From assembly GCA_910588145.1 (NCBI GenBank), contig CAJUPO010000010.1:1-64000 (forward strand): a DNA stretch of 64,000 bases. The letters are read 5' to 3'. Source of the DNA: an uncultured Oscillospiraceae bacterium (GTDB lineage: Bacteria > Bacillota > Clostridia > Oscillospirales > Ruminococcaceae). The notes beneath the pieces were generated by a model, which had not been told where the DNA came from, made no database searches, and saw only the letters and a program-made list of their open reading frames with translations. A program made the position numbers and the translations under genes. This document shows, in pieces, positions 51,425-61,400 of this stretch. Numbering within the stretch: the first letter of the stretch is position 1; each line of letters starts with the position of its first letter.

Positions 51425-52389
51425 TTGAAGGTAATAATTTTATCCTGGATACCTTCGGTTCTATGTTTAAAAGCGGCAGACTTGCCCATTCTTTTCTTAT
51501 TTACGGTGAAAAGGGACTCGGTAAAAAGGAAATCGCTATGTATTTGGCACAGGCTCTTTTATGTGAAAAAAATACCGGAATACCCTGCGGTAAATGCCGC
51601 TCTTGCAGCAATGCCGCTTCTAAGGCTCATCCTGATTTGATTTTTCCGGAAAAATCCGGAAAGCTTGAAACCTATTCTGTTGAAACCTGCCGTTTTGTTC
51701 GTACAGATTCATATGTAAAACCAAATGACGGCGAAAGAAAGGTTTATGTTTTCAGCGATTGTTCTGATATTCAGACGGCTGCGCAAAATGCTATGCTGAA
51801 AATAATTGAAGAGCCGCCGGATTATGCCTACTTTATTTTTACGGCAGAATCAAAGGAAGTTTTTCTTCCAACGGTTCTTTCAAGGGTCATATCTTTGCCG
51901 GCTTCTTTATGTACTGAAAATGAATGCGCAAGGATTCTTGAAGCCAGAGGCTTTGACAGGGAGCAGATAAAGGAAGCTTACTCAAGCTTCGGCAGAAATG
52001 CAGGTATGTGCATAGAATATATTCAAAATGAAAATCTGAGGAATACGGTGGCGTTGACAAGAAAAGCCGCTGAGAGTATAATAAAAAGAGATGAATATGA
52101 TTTTCTTGTAACAGCTGCTGATCCGCTTTTGAAGGACAGGACAACGGCGCTTATGTTTCTGAGAATGCTGGATAACATTATTCGGGATTCGGTTGTGTGT
52201 AAGATAAATCCTGAAATGAGTTTTGCCGGCTGTTCAAAGAAAGCCGCAAGGGAGCTGTCAGAACGATTATCGGTTTCTTCAGCCGTAAGGATACATAAAT
52301 TTATTGCTTCTGCGGCAGATGATATTTCGTCGAATGTTAATTTATCGCTTATATTTTCTGCTTTGTGCGGAGAAATTATGGGATATTGA
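51421..52389 (+). CDS. holB: DNA polymerase III subunit delta'
   Basis: A clamp-loader subunit that helps load the beta clamp. It has 322 residues. The AAA+ N-terminal part has GEKGLGKKEIAMYLAQALL (a P-loop-like site) and a four-Cys zinc module CEKNTGIPCGKCRSC. AQNAMLKIIEEPPDYAYFIFTAE and LSRVISLP are typical of the tau/delta' group. It overlaps darA by 4 nt and is followed by ricT at 41 nt, the conserved Firmicute order. Confidence 0.93.
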   Translation: MIEGNNFILDTFGSMFKSGRLAHSFLIYGEKGLGKKEIAMYLAQALLCEKNTGIPCGKCRSCSNAASKAHPDLIFPEKSGKLETYSVETCRFVRTDSYVKPNDGERKVYVFSDCSDIQTAAQNAMLKIIEEPPDYAYFIFTAESKEVFLPTVLSRVISLPASLCTENECARILEARGFDREQIKEAYSSFGRNAGMCIEYIQNENLRNTVALTRKAAESIIKRDEYDFLVTAADPLLKDRTTALMFLRMLDNIIRDSVVCKINPEMSFAGCSKKAARELSERLSVSSAVRIHKFIASAADDISSNVNLSLIFSALCGEIMGY

Positions 52390-52430
52390 AAATATAGAAC
52401 CGGATAAATAATCCGGCTGGGAGATAATAT

Positions 52431-53294
52431 ATGGTTGAAATTATAGGAGTACGTTTTAAGACTGGAGGAAAAGTTTATTATTTTTCCCCAAAGGATATTG
52501 TGTTCACTCTTGAGGACAAGGCTATTGTAGAAACTTCAAGGGGAGTAGAGTGCGGAGAGGTTGTAATTGCCAACAGAATGGTTGATGAATCTGAGATTGT
52601 GCCTCCTCTTAAAGAGGTTATCAGAATGGCAACGCCTAATGACATGAAGATTGTTGAAAAAAACCGCATTAAGGAAGCCGAGGCATTTAAGATTTGTGAG
52701 GAAAAAATTGCTTTCAGAAAGCTGAATATGCATCTTGTGGATGTTGAATGCACCTTTGATAATAATAAGCTTTTATTTTATTTTACTTCGGAAAGCCGAG
52801 TTGATTTTCGTGAACTGGTAAAGGATTTGGCAGCAATTTTCCGTACACGAATAGAGCTTCGGCAGATAGGTGTTAGAGATGAGGCTAAAATATTAGGCGG
52901 TCTGGGGATATGCGGAAGAGAGTTTTGCTGTAAGGGTTATCTGGGCGAATTTCAGCCGGTTTCAATTAAAATGGCTAAGGAACAGGGACTATCACTTAAT
53001 CCAACAAAAATTTCCGGAACCTGCGGAAGGCTTATGTGCTGTCTTAAGCATGAACAGCATTCCTATGAGGAGCTGCTTAAGATTACTCCTAAGGTGGGGG
53101 CTTTTGTAAAAACTCCTGAATGCAAGGGTTATGTTGAAGAGGTTAATCTTATTACAGGCAAGCTTAAGGTTATGCCGGAGAAAAATGACGTTCCGATTTA
53201 TGTCAGCAGGGAAGATGTTAAGATTATTAAGGATTCCCAGATAAAGGTAAACAAGGAAGAGATTAAGGCGTTAAAGGAACTTGAAGATAAATAA
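52431..53294 (+). CDS. ricT: PSP1-domain regulator RicT (YaaT)
   Basis: A 287-residue PSP1-domain protein. In Bacillus, RicT with RicA and RicF binds [4Fe-4S] clusters and directs RNase Y maturation of mRNAs. The Cys-rich core is seen as GLGICGREFCCKGYLG and GTCGRLMCCLKHEQHSYEE. An N-terminal VEIIGVRFKTGGKVYYF is family-typical. Its partner nuclease, RNase Y, is encoded earlier in this window. GGGAGAT precedes the start. A strong terminator follows. Confidence 0.94.
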   Translation: MVEIIGVRFKTGGKVYYFSPKDIVFTLEDKAIVETSRGVECGEVVIANRMVDESEIVPPLKEVIRMATPNDMKIVEKNRIKEAEAFKICEEKIAFRKLNMHLVDVECTFDNNKLLFYFTSESRVDFRELVKDLAAIFRTRIELRQIGVRDEAKILGGLGICGREFCCKGYLGEFQPVSIKMAKEQGLSLNPTKISGTCGRLMCCLKHEQHSYEELLKITPKVGAFVKTPECKGYVEEVNLITGKLKVMPEKNDVPIYVSREDVKIIKDSQIKVNKEEIKALKELEDK

Positions 53295-53298
53295 GATC

Positions 53299-53328
53299 AA
53301 CGGCGATGCATTTGCATCGCCGTTTTTT
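53299..53328 (+). terminator. Terminator after ricT
   Basis: An 11-bp stem (AACGGCGATGC paired with GCATCGCCGTT) with a 4-nt loop, followed by four further T residues. Confidence 0.92.
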
Positions 53329-53344
53329 GCGGATAAAGAAAGAA

Positions 53345-53372
53345 ATCCCCTGTATCAGCCGATACAGGGGAT
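53345..53372 (-). terminator. Terminator-like hairpin downstream of ppdK
   Basis: A 12-bp perfect stem (ATCCCCTGTATC paired with GATACAGGGGAT) with a 4-nt loop, followed on the minus strand by TTTCTTTCTTT. It lies about 60 nt beyond the ppdK stop. Confidence 0.75.
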
Positions 53373-53433
53373 AACTTTTATCTCAAAGGTTCAAAGTTGT
53401 CAATTGACAAGCTTTAAACTTTTGATAATATTA

Positions 53434-56061
53434 TTACTTATTTGAAATAGCAGCCTGAGCAGCAGCGAGTCTTGCAATCGGAACACGGAATGGTGAGCAA
53501 GATACATATGTCAGACCGAGCTTGTGGCAGAATTCAACAGATGAAGGATCGCCGCCGTGCTCACCGCAGATACCGATGTGCATTTCAGGACGAACTTCCT
53601 TACCCATCTTAACAGCCATATCCATAAGCTTGCCTACGCCTGTCTGGTCGAGCTTAGCAAATGGATCGTTCTCGAAGATCTTAGCGTCATAGTAAGCGTC
53701 AAGGAACTTACCGGCGTCATCTCTTGAGAAACCGAATGCCATCTGTGTGAGGTCGTTTGTACCGAAGCAGAAGAATTCAGCTTCCTTAGCAATTTCGTCA
53801 GCTGTAAGAGCAGCTCTTGGAATTTCGATCATTGTACCAACCTCATACTTAAGGTCAGAACCGGATTCAGCAATTACCTGATCAGCAGTCTTAACAACAG
53901 CGTTCTTAACATACTTAAGTTCCTTAATGTCGCCGATAAGCGGAATCATGATTTCAGGAACGATTGTCCAGTCAGGGTGATTCTTTGATACGTTGATAGC
54001 AGCCTTGATAACAGCCTTTGTCTGCATTACAGCAATTTCAGGATATGTTACAGCAAGACGGCAGCCACGGTGACCCATCATTGGGTTAAATTCGTGGAGT
54101 GAAGCGATGATAGCCTTGATTCTTTCAACAGATTTACCCTGTGCGTCAGCAAGAGCCTTGATGTCTTCTTCTTCAGTCGGAACGAATTCGTGAAGCGGAG
54201 GATCAAGGAATCTGATTGTAACAGGGCAGCCTTCAAGAGCTTCGTAAAGAGCTTCAAAGTCAGCCTGCTGCATTGGTTCGATCTTATCAAGAGCAGCTTC
54301 TCTTTCTTCAACAGTGTCAGAGCAGATCATTTCACGGAAAGCGCCGATTCTGTCCGGTTCAAAGAACATATGTTCTGTACGGCAGAGACCGATACCTTCA
54401 GCGCCGAGTTCTCTTGCCTTCTTAGCGTCAGCAGGTGTATCAGCGTTTGTTCTAACTTTAAGAACTCTATACTTGTCAGCCCAAGACATGATTCTTTCAA
54501 ATTCGCCGGCAATTACAGCGTCAACAGTTGGGATGATACCATCATAGATGTTACCGGTTGAACCGTCGATTGAGATATAATCGCCTTCAGCAAAAGTCTT
54601 GCCGCCGAGAGTAAACTTCTTGTTAGCTTCGTCCATAACGATATCGCCGCAGCCTGATACGCAGCATGTACCCATTCCGCGGGCAACAACGGCAGCGTGT
54701 GAAGTCATACCTCCGCGAACTGTGAGGATACCCTGTGCAGCCTTCATACCTGTGATGTCTTCAGGTGATGTTTCGAGACGAACAAGAACAACCTTTTCGC
54801 CTTTTTCGTGCCAAGCAACAGCGTCGTCAGCTGTAAATACAACCTTACCGCAGGCAGCGCCAGGAGAAGCGCCGAGACCCTTGCCCATCGGAGCAGCAGC
54901 CTTAAGAGCAGCAGAGTCAAACTGTGGGTGAAGAAGTGTGTCCAGGTTTCTTGGATCGATCATAGCAACAGCTTCTTCTTCAGTTCTCATGCCTTCATCA
55001 ACAAGGTCGCAGGCGATCTTGAGAGCTGCCTGAGCTGTTCTCTTGCCGTTTCTTGTCTGGAGCATGAAAAGCTTTCTGTCCTGAATTGTAAATTCCATGT
55101 CCTGCATATCTCTGTAGTGATTTTCAAGAGTTGAGCAAACAGACTTGAACTGATCAAATACTTCAGGCATGATTTCAGCCATCTTAGCGATAGGCATAGG
55201 AGTTCTTACGCCGGCAACAACGTCTTCGCCCTGAGCGTTCATAAGGAATTCGCCCATGAGCTTCTTTTCGCCGGTAGCAGGATCTCTTGTAAATGCAACA
55301 CCTGTACCTGATTCATCGGACCAGTTACCGAATGCCATTTCCTGTACGTTAACAGCAGTACCCCATGAATAAGGGATATCGTTGTCTCTTCTGTATACGT
55401 TAGCTCTTGGGTTATCCCATGAACGGAATACGGCCTTAACAGCGCCCATGAGCTGTTCCTTAGGATCAGTCGGGAATTCTGCGCCGATCTTTTCCTTATA
55501 TTCAGCCTTAAACTGTGAAGCGAGTTCCTTAAGGTCTTCAGCTGTAAGGTCAACGTCTTCAGTAACGCCCTTCTTAGCCTTCATTTCGTCGATAAGCTCT
55601 TCAAAGTACTTCTTGCCGACTTCCATAACAACGTCGGAATACATCTGAATAAATCTTCTGTAACAGTCCCAAGCCCATCTTTCGTTGCCTGTTTTCTTAG
55701 CAACAACGTCAACAACCTCTTCGTTAAGACCGAGGTTAAGAATTGTATCCATCATACCAGGCATGGAAGCTCTTGCGCCTGAACGAACAGAAACGAGAAG
55801 CGGATTTTCAAGATCTCCGAACTTCTTGCCTGTGATTTCTTCCATTTTTACGATATGTTCGTTAATCTGTGCCTGAATCTCATCATTGATCTGACGGTCG
55901 TCCTCATAGTACTGTGTACAAGCTTCAGTTGAGATTGTAAAGCCCTGAGGAACGGGAAGACCGAGTTTGGTCATTTCAGCGAGGTTAGCGCCCTTGCCGC
56001 CGAGAAGTTCTCTCATTGTAGCGTCGCCCTCAGAAAATAGATAAACCCATTTTTTGCTCAT
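53434..56061 (-). CDS. ppdK: Pyruvate, phosphate dikinase
   Basis: Interconverts pyruvate, ATP and phosphate with PEP, AMP and pyrophosphate. In anaerobic gut bacteria it often replaces pyruvate kinase or feeds gluconeogenesis. It has 875 residues, family length. The N-terminal ATP-grasp domain (1-340) has GGKGANLAEMTKLGLPVPQGF. The swivelling domain has the phospho-His in GGMTSHAAVVARGMG. The C-terminal TIM barrel (about 530-875) has the conserved GCRLAVTYPEIAVMQ, FGTNDLTQMAFGFSRDD and the catalytic Cys in HIGICGEHGGDP. GGAGG precedes the ATG. It is monocistronic. Confidence 0.98.
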   Translation of the reverse strand: MSKKWVYLFSEGDATMRELLGGKGANLAEMTKLGLPVPQGFTISTEACTQYYEDDRQINDEIQAQINEHIVKMEEITGKKFGDLENPLLVSVRSGARASMPGMMDTILNLGLNEEVVDVVAKKTGNERWAWDCYRRFIQMYSDVVMEVGKKYFEELIDEMKAKKGVTEDVDLTAEDLKELASQFKAEYKEKIGAEFPTDPKEQLMGAVKAVFRSWDNPRANVYRRDNDIPYSWGTAVNVQEMAFGNWSDESGTGVAFTRDPATGEKKLMGEFLMNAQGEDVVAGVRTPMPIAKMAEIMPEVFDQFKSVCSTLENHYRDMQDMEFTIQDRKLFMLQTRNGKRTAQAALKIACDLVDEGMRTEEEAVAMIDPRNLDTLLHPQFDSAALKAAAPMGKGLGASPGAACGKVVFTADDAVAWHEKGEKVVLVRLETSPEDITGMKAAQGILTVRGGMTSHAAVVARGMGTCCVSGCGDIVMDEANKKFTLGGKTFAEGDYISIDGSTGNIYDGIIPTVDAVIAGEFERIMSWADKYRVLKVRTNADTPADAKKARELGAEGIGLCRTEHMFFEPDRIGAFREMICSDTVEEREAALDKIEPMQQADFEALYEALEGCPVTIRFLDPPLHEFVPTEEEDIKALADAQGKSVERIKAIIASLHEFNPMMGHRGCRLAVTYPEIAVMQTKAVIKAAINVSKNHPDWTIVPEIMIPLIGDIKELKYVKNAVVKTADQVIAESGSDLKYEVGTMIEIPRAALTADEIAKEAEFFCFGTNDLTQMAFGFSRDDAGKFLDAYYDAKIFENDPFAKLDQTGVGKLMDMAVKMGKEVRPEMHIGICGEHGGDPSSVEFCHKLGLTYVSCSPFRVPIARLAAAQAAISNK

Positions 56062-56125
56062 TGGTTTATACCTCCAGATATTTTAATACTTCACAGACCG
56101 GAAAAAGCCGGTCCGGTTAATGAAT

Positions 56126-56131
56126 ATTATA
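56126..56131 (-). promoter_or_regulatory. Possible extended -10 promoter for ppdK
   Basis: On the minus strand TGGTATAAT gives a TGn extended -10 about 65 nt before ppdK. No good -35 box is visible at the right distance. A short CCGG hairpin lies in the leader. Confidence 0.4.
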
Positions 56132-56237
56132 CCATATATTCCAGCTAAATACCATACCTTTTTAAAAAAAACTTTAAATTGTTTTTTTGGCATTATTCAC
56201 AAAAATTTTGATATTTAGAAAAATATTCAAAAATGAC

Positions 56238-56266
56238 TTGAAAAATCCAATAAATATTGTCATAAT
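56238..56266 (+). promoter_or_regulatory. Predicted SigA promoter for glmU
   Basis: TTGAAA and CATAAT are spaced by 17 nt, about 57 nt before the glmU ATG. Confidence 0.6.
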
Positions 56267-56322
56267 ATATTAATATGATAATTAGATTTATGATATAAAA
56301 AGCACATAACGGAGGGCACAAA

Positions 56323-57702
56323 ATGAACAATGCAGTAATTCTTGCCGGAGGACAGGGCAAAAGAATGAAGGCTGATATCCCCAAGCCGATGTTCAAGGTA
56401 CTCGGCGAACCTATGCTTGAATGGGTAATCAAGGCGTGCGAGGGCGCTGATATTACGGAGCTTTGCATAGTAACGGGGTTTATGTCAGAAGTGATAGATG
56501 AATATCTTAACGGACGCTACGAATCAGTGATCCAGAGTGAAAGACTGGGAACAGGCCATGCGGTAATGCAGGCTGTTCCGTTTATGAAGCGCCGCAGCGG
56601 AGGAAATACTCTTGTTCTCTGCGGAGACGCACCGTTTATAGACAGCAAAACTATTGGAAATGCCCTGAAGCTCCATGTAAGCGAGGGAAATTCCGTGACT
56701 GTAATTACTGCTGAAATAGAGAATCCCAAAGGTTACGGAAGAATTGTCAGAAGCGGGGACGGAATAAGCTGTATTGTGGAGGAAAAGGACGCTAATCCTC
56801 AGCAGCGTGAGATAAGGGAAGTTAATTCCGGAGCGTACTGGTTCAAAACAGACGATCTGCTGGAATATTTGGGTGAGCTTACCCAAAATAATTCTCAGGG
56901 TGAATATTATCTTACTGATTCAGTCTTTATTGCGCTGAACAAGGGCAGAAGAGTCAATGCATATATATCGGAAAATCCTGACGTGGTTTTGGGAGCAAAC
57001 GACAGAAAAGGACTGCTTGAGCTTAATACAGCGGCGAGAATGGCGGTTATTGAAAAGCATCTTGAAAACGGAGTTGAGTTTACCTGCACTGACGGAGTAG
57101 TTATCGGAAGAGATGTTGTTATTGAAAGCGGAACTGAAATAATGGCAGGAACTCAGCTTAGGGGTAATACTGTGATTGGAAAGGACTGCCGTATAGGCCC
57201 CAACTGCATTATCGATAACTGTGAAATAAAGGATGGAGTAAGCCTTAATTATGTTCAGGCTTTTGAATCTGTTATTGAGGCGGGCGTAAAGATTGGTCCG
57301 TGGGTTCATATCCGTCCGGGAAGCCATATTATGAGCGGTGTAAAGATTGGCGACTTTGTTGAAATAAAAAATTCAACTATAGGAGAGGGAACAGCAGTTG
57401 CCCATCTTACTTATGTAGGCGACAGCGATGTTGGAAAGAAAGTAAACTTCGGCTGCGGTACTGTTACTGTTAACTATGACGGAATTGTAAAAAGCCGCTG
57501 TGAAATCGGAGACAACTGCTTTATCGGCTGCAACACAAATCTTATTGCTCCTGTAAAGCTGGGCAAGGCTGTTTATACTGCCGCAGGAACAACCATAACT
57601 AAAGATGTTCCCGATTATGCTCTTGCTATTGACAGAGGCGTTGTGAAGATCAAGGAAGGCTACAGTCTGAGAAAGCTTAAGAAAAGACTTGAAAAGGAAT
57701 AA
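56323..57702 (+). CDS. glmU: Bifunctional UDP-N-acetylglucosamine pyrophosphorylase / glucosamine-1-phosphate N-acetyltransferase
   Basis: Makes UDP-GlcNAc from glucosamine-1-phosphate, downstream of GlmS and upstream of MurA. It has 459 residues. The N-terminal uridyltransferase (1-230) has LAGGQGKRMKADIPKPM and LVLCGDAPFI. The C-terminal left-handed beta-helix acetyltransferase (250-450) has the hexapeptide repeats and the active-site area GPWVHIRPGS, AHLTYVGDSDVG and NFGCGTVTVNYDG. GGAGG lies upstream. pth follows at 9 nt. Confidence 0.97.
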   Translation: MNNAVILAGGQGKRMKADIPKPMFKVLGEPMLEWVIKACEGADITELCIVTGFMSEVIDEYLNGRYESVIQSERLGTGHAVMQAVPFMKRRSGGNTLVLCGDAPFIDSKTIGNALKLHVSEGNSVTVITAEIENPKGYGRIVRSGDGISCIVEEKDANPQQREIREVNSGAYWFKTDDLLEYLGELTQNNSQGEYYLTDSVFIALNKGRRVNAYISENPDVVLGANDRKGLLELNTAARMAVIEKHLENGVEFTCTDGVVIGRDVVIESGTEIMAGTQLRGNTVIGKDCRIGPNCIIDNCEIKDGVSLNYVQAFESVIEAGVKIGPWVHIRPGSHIMSGVKIGDFVEIKNSTIGEGTAVAHLTYVGDSDVGKKVNFGCGTVTVNYDGIVKSRCEIGDNCFIGCNTNLIAPVKLGKAVYTAAGTTITKDVPDYALAIDRGVVKIKEGYSLRKLKKRLEKE

Positions 57703-57711
57703 TCCAGGAAA

Positions 57712-58335
57712 ATGAGTATATTTGATAAATTCAGAATGATAGAAAAGGAAGCCCAGCCCTCAGGACCGGTGGAATATATAATTGCAGGTCTTGGGAATCC
57801 CGGGGAGCAGTATGCTTTTACACGGCACAATGCCGGGTTTATTGCAATGGACGCATTAGCGGAGGATACCGGTACAGATATAAAAAAGCTGAAATTTAAA
57901 TCTCTGATATCTGATGTGAGTATCTGCGGTAAAAGATGCTTGATAATGAAGCCCTCGACCTTTATGAATAACAGCGGTCAGGCCTTGAAAGAAGCAATGG
58001 ATTTCTATAAAATCGACCCTGAGCATATTATAATAGTATATGACGATATATCCCTTGAACCTGGAAAGCTTAGAATAAGAAGAAAAGGCAGTGACGGCGG
58101 TCACAATGGAATCAAGAGCATAATTTATTTGACGGGAGCAGATAACTTTCCCAGAATAAAAATAGGCGTCGGAAAAAAGCCTCACCCAAAATTTGATTTG
58201 GCAGACTGGGTACTTAGCCGGTTCAGTGAAAGCGATATGGAAAAAATCAATGAAGTTTGCGGCAGGGTGTGTGAAAGCATTAAGCTTATTGTATCGGGAA
58301 AAACTGATGAAGCGATGAACAGGTTTAATTCATAA
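57712..58335 (+). CDS. pth: Peptidyl-tRNA hydrolase
   Basis: Releases tRNA from stalled peptidyl-tRNA. It has 207 residues. The conserved core is GLGNPGEQYAFTRHNAGF with the catalytic His and an Asn, then KPSTFMNNSGQA, VYDDISLEPGKLRIR and GSDGGHNGIKSI. About 20 extra residues precede the usual IIAGLGNPG start; no better start codon with a ribosome binding site is seen, so the extension may be real. The order glmU-pth-mfd is the common Firmicute cluster. Confidence 0.96.
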   Translation: MSIFDKFRMIEKEAQPSGPVEYIIAGLGNPGEQYAFTRHNAGFIAMDALAEDTGTDIKKLKFKSLISDVSICGKRCLIMKPSTFMNNSGQALKEAMDFYKIDPEHIIIVYDDISLEPGKLRIRRKGSDGGHNGIKSIIYLTGADNFPRIKIGVGKKPHPKFDLADWVLSRFSESDMEKINEVCGRVCESIKLIVSGKTDEAMNRFNS

Positions 58336-58347
58336 AAATAAATGATC

Positions 58348-58381
58348 AATACAGCAGTTTTCTAATGAAAATTGCTGTATT
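58348..58381 (+). terminator. Hairpin between pth and mfd
   Basis: A 15-bp stem with one G-T pair (AATACAGCAGTTTTC with GAAAATTGCTGTATT) and a 4-nt loop. Only a short T tail follows, so termination may be partial and mfd may be read through. Confidence 0.55.
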
Positions 58382-58406
58382 TGCGTGTGACAGAAAGGAG
58401 TCCTGA

Positions 58407-61400
58407 ATGGAATTTTTCAAACGGTCCTTTATGGAACTTGAGGGCTGGAAAGATACGGAAAAGTGTCTTTTGCAGGGGCTTAGTCCGATTTGTGCCGCAG
58501 GACTTTCCGGAGTCCACAAGGCCCAGCTGATTTATACAATGTTTAACGGCGATCCTCTGCTTGTTATAACCGACAGCGAGGCGGCGGCAAAAAAACTCTG
58601 CGATGATATTAATACTATGGCAGGAAGCCGTGAACTTGCTATGCCGTTTCCGTCGAGGGAATTATACTTTACCGACGCAGAAGGTGTTTCCAGAGAATAT
58701 GAACACAAGCGGCTTGAAGCTCTTTCTCTGCTGCTTGAGGGGAAATGCGGGATACTTGCGGCGTCAATGGAGGCTATGCTTGAACCTGTTATTCCTCCCG
58801 ATACCCTGAAAAACAGTACGGTGGAAATAGCAACGGGCAGTACGTTAAATACGGAGGAACTGAAAAAACGTCTTGTAGAATCGGGATATTCACGCAGCGA
58901 TAAGGTCGAAGGTCCGTCCCAGTTTGCTGTCAGGGGAGCAATCTTTGATATTTTTCCGGTTCAGTCGGCGCTGCCGGTAAGAATCGAATTATGGGGCGAT
59001 GAAATAGACAGTATTTCCTATTTTGATCCGGAGAATCAGAGAAGAACCGGACAGATAGACGCAATAAAAATTGCTCCGGCTATTGAAACCATTGCTGACA
59101 GACTGCTTCTTGCGGAAAAAATTGAGGCGCTTTCAAAAGGAGTACGCGGAAAGAAAAAAGATATAGTACGTGAACGTCTTGCAAGGGATATTGAAAAGCT
59201 TAGAGAAAATGCTCAGCTGACAAGTATTGATAAGTATATTCCGCTGATATATGACAAAAAGGCGTCCTTATTCGATTACTTCAGGGGTGTAACGGTTTTT
59301 TCAGAATACAACGGAGCTTTGGAACGTGCTAAGGGCGCATATTCTCAGTACGAAGAGGACTGCCGGATTTTGCTTGAAGAAGGGGAGCTGTGCAGGGGTC
59401 TTGAGGGCCATTACTTTGAACCGGAGGATATTTTATGCCGTGCGCAGAATTGTCCGCTGTTGTTTCTGAATACATTTATTCAGGGACTTGACCGTGTCGG
59501 GTATAAGAAAATAATCAGCTTTGAAGCTCTTCAGAACGCTCCGTGGGGCGGTGAAATGCGCCAGCTTAACGAGGAACTGAAAAATCTCTGCGATAACGGA
59601 TACAGAACACTGCTTATGGCAGGAAGCGAAAAAACTCTTCCGATAATAAGGCAGGACCTTGAGAACGCCGGAATAAAATGCGATATAGCATCTGAAAATA
59701 CTGAATGCCTTCCGGGACGGGTGATTCTTACAACCGGAAGTATTTCGGGAGGAATAGAGTATCCCGAAAACAAAACCGCAGTAATTACTCAGGCGAGAGC
59801 GGCTGAGTCAAAGAAAAAACGAAAGAAGCATAAAAAAGGCGAAGAAATAAGATCGCTGTCTGATATTACGTCCGGAGATCTTGTGGTGCATTCGCTTCAT
59901 GGTATAGGACGCTTTGCGGGGATACGCAAGCTGGAGCTTGAGGGAGTAACAAAGGATTATATTACGATTCAGTATTCCGGAAAAGATGTTTTGTATGTTC
60001 CGGTTACACAGCTTGATTTGGTGTCGAAATATATCGGACCACGGGACGATACGGGAGTAAAGCTGAATAAGCTTTCGTCTGCAGAATGGCAGAAAACCAG
60101 AAATAATGTAAAGCGTGCTGTCAAGGATATGGCGCAGGAGCTGATTGCTCTTTATGCTAAGCGTGAAAACAGCAAGGGAATCGCTTTTCTGCCCGATGAT
60201 GAAATGCAGCGTGATTTTGAGGCAAGATTTCCTTATGCTGAAACTGATGACCAGCTTAGGTCAATCAGTGAAATTAAAGAGGATATGGAAAAAGTTCGTC
60301 CTATGGACAGACTGCTCTGCGGTGATGTAGGATTCGGAAAAACCGAGGTTGCTATGCGTGCGGCAATGAAGTGTGTTATGAGCGGAAAGCAATGTGCGAT
60401 CCTTGTTCCGACAACAGTACTTGCAATGCAGCATTTTCAGACGGCTCTCAGAAGATTTGAACAGTTTCCGGTAAAAATTGAACTGCTTTCACGTTTTCGT
60501 ACTCCGAAACAGCAGCAGGATATACTCAAAGACCTGAAAAAAGGACTTGTTGATATTATAATAGGTACCCACAGACTTGTGCAAAAGGATATTGAGTTTA
60601 AAAATCTGGGGCTTGCAATTATTGACGAAGAACAGCGGTTCGGTGTTGCACATAAAGAAAAATTTAAAGAGCATTTTTCCGGTGTAGATGTACTGACCCT
60701 TTCAGCAACGCCTATACCTCGTACCCTTAACATGGCTATGAGCGGAATCAGGGATATGTCGGTTATAGAAGAACCTCCTCAGGACAGACATCCGGTTCAG
60801 ACATATGTTGTTGAGCATAATATGGGCATGATCATTCAGGCAATTTCAAAGGAACTTAAGCGGGGCGGCCAGGCTTATTATATTCATAACAGGGTTGAAA
60901 CTATTGCAGGATGCGCCGGAAAGATACAGGAACTTATTCCGGAAGCAAGGGTCACCTACGCCCATGGACAGATGACCCAGGAGGCAATGTCTGAAATATG
61001 GAGGCAGCTTGTAGAACATGAAATTGACGTTCTGGTATGCACTACTATCATCGAAACCGGAGTGGATGTTCCTAATGTCAATACGCTTATAATTGAAGAT
61101 TCCGACAGGTTCGGCCTTTCCCAGCTTTATCAGCTTAGAGGACGTGTGGGAAGATCCAATAAAAGAGCGTTTGCATACTTTACTTTCAGACGGGAAAAGG
61201 TGCTGAGTGAAATCGCCGCAAAGAGGCTTAACGCCATGAGAGAATTTACTCAGTTTGGAAGCGGATTCAGAATTGCTATGAGAGATCTTGAAATAAGAGG
61301 CGCCGGCAGTATTCTTGGCGGCAGACAGCATGGTCATATGGAAGCGGTAGGATATGAAATGTATCTGAAGCTTCTTAACGAAGCCATTGCCGAGGAAAAG

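Noticed and set aside
53389..53412. Palindrome around TTGTCAATTGACAA downstream of ppdK
   Set aside because: It can form a hairpin, but it lies between two terminators and has no T-run or known operator consensus, so I do not assign a role.
54078..55648. Several open frames opposite or out of frame with ppdK
   Set aside because: They are shadows of the strongly codon-biased ppdK gene and have no start signals.
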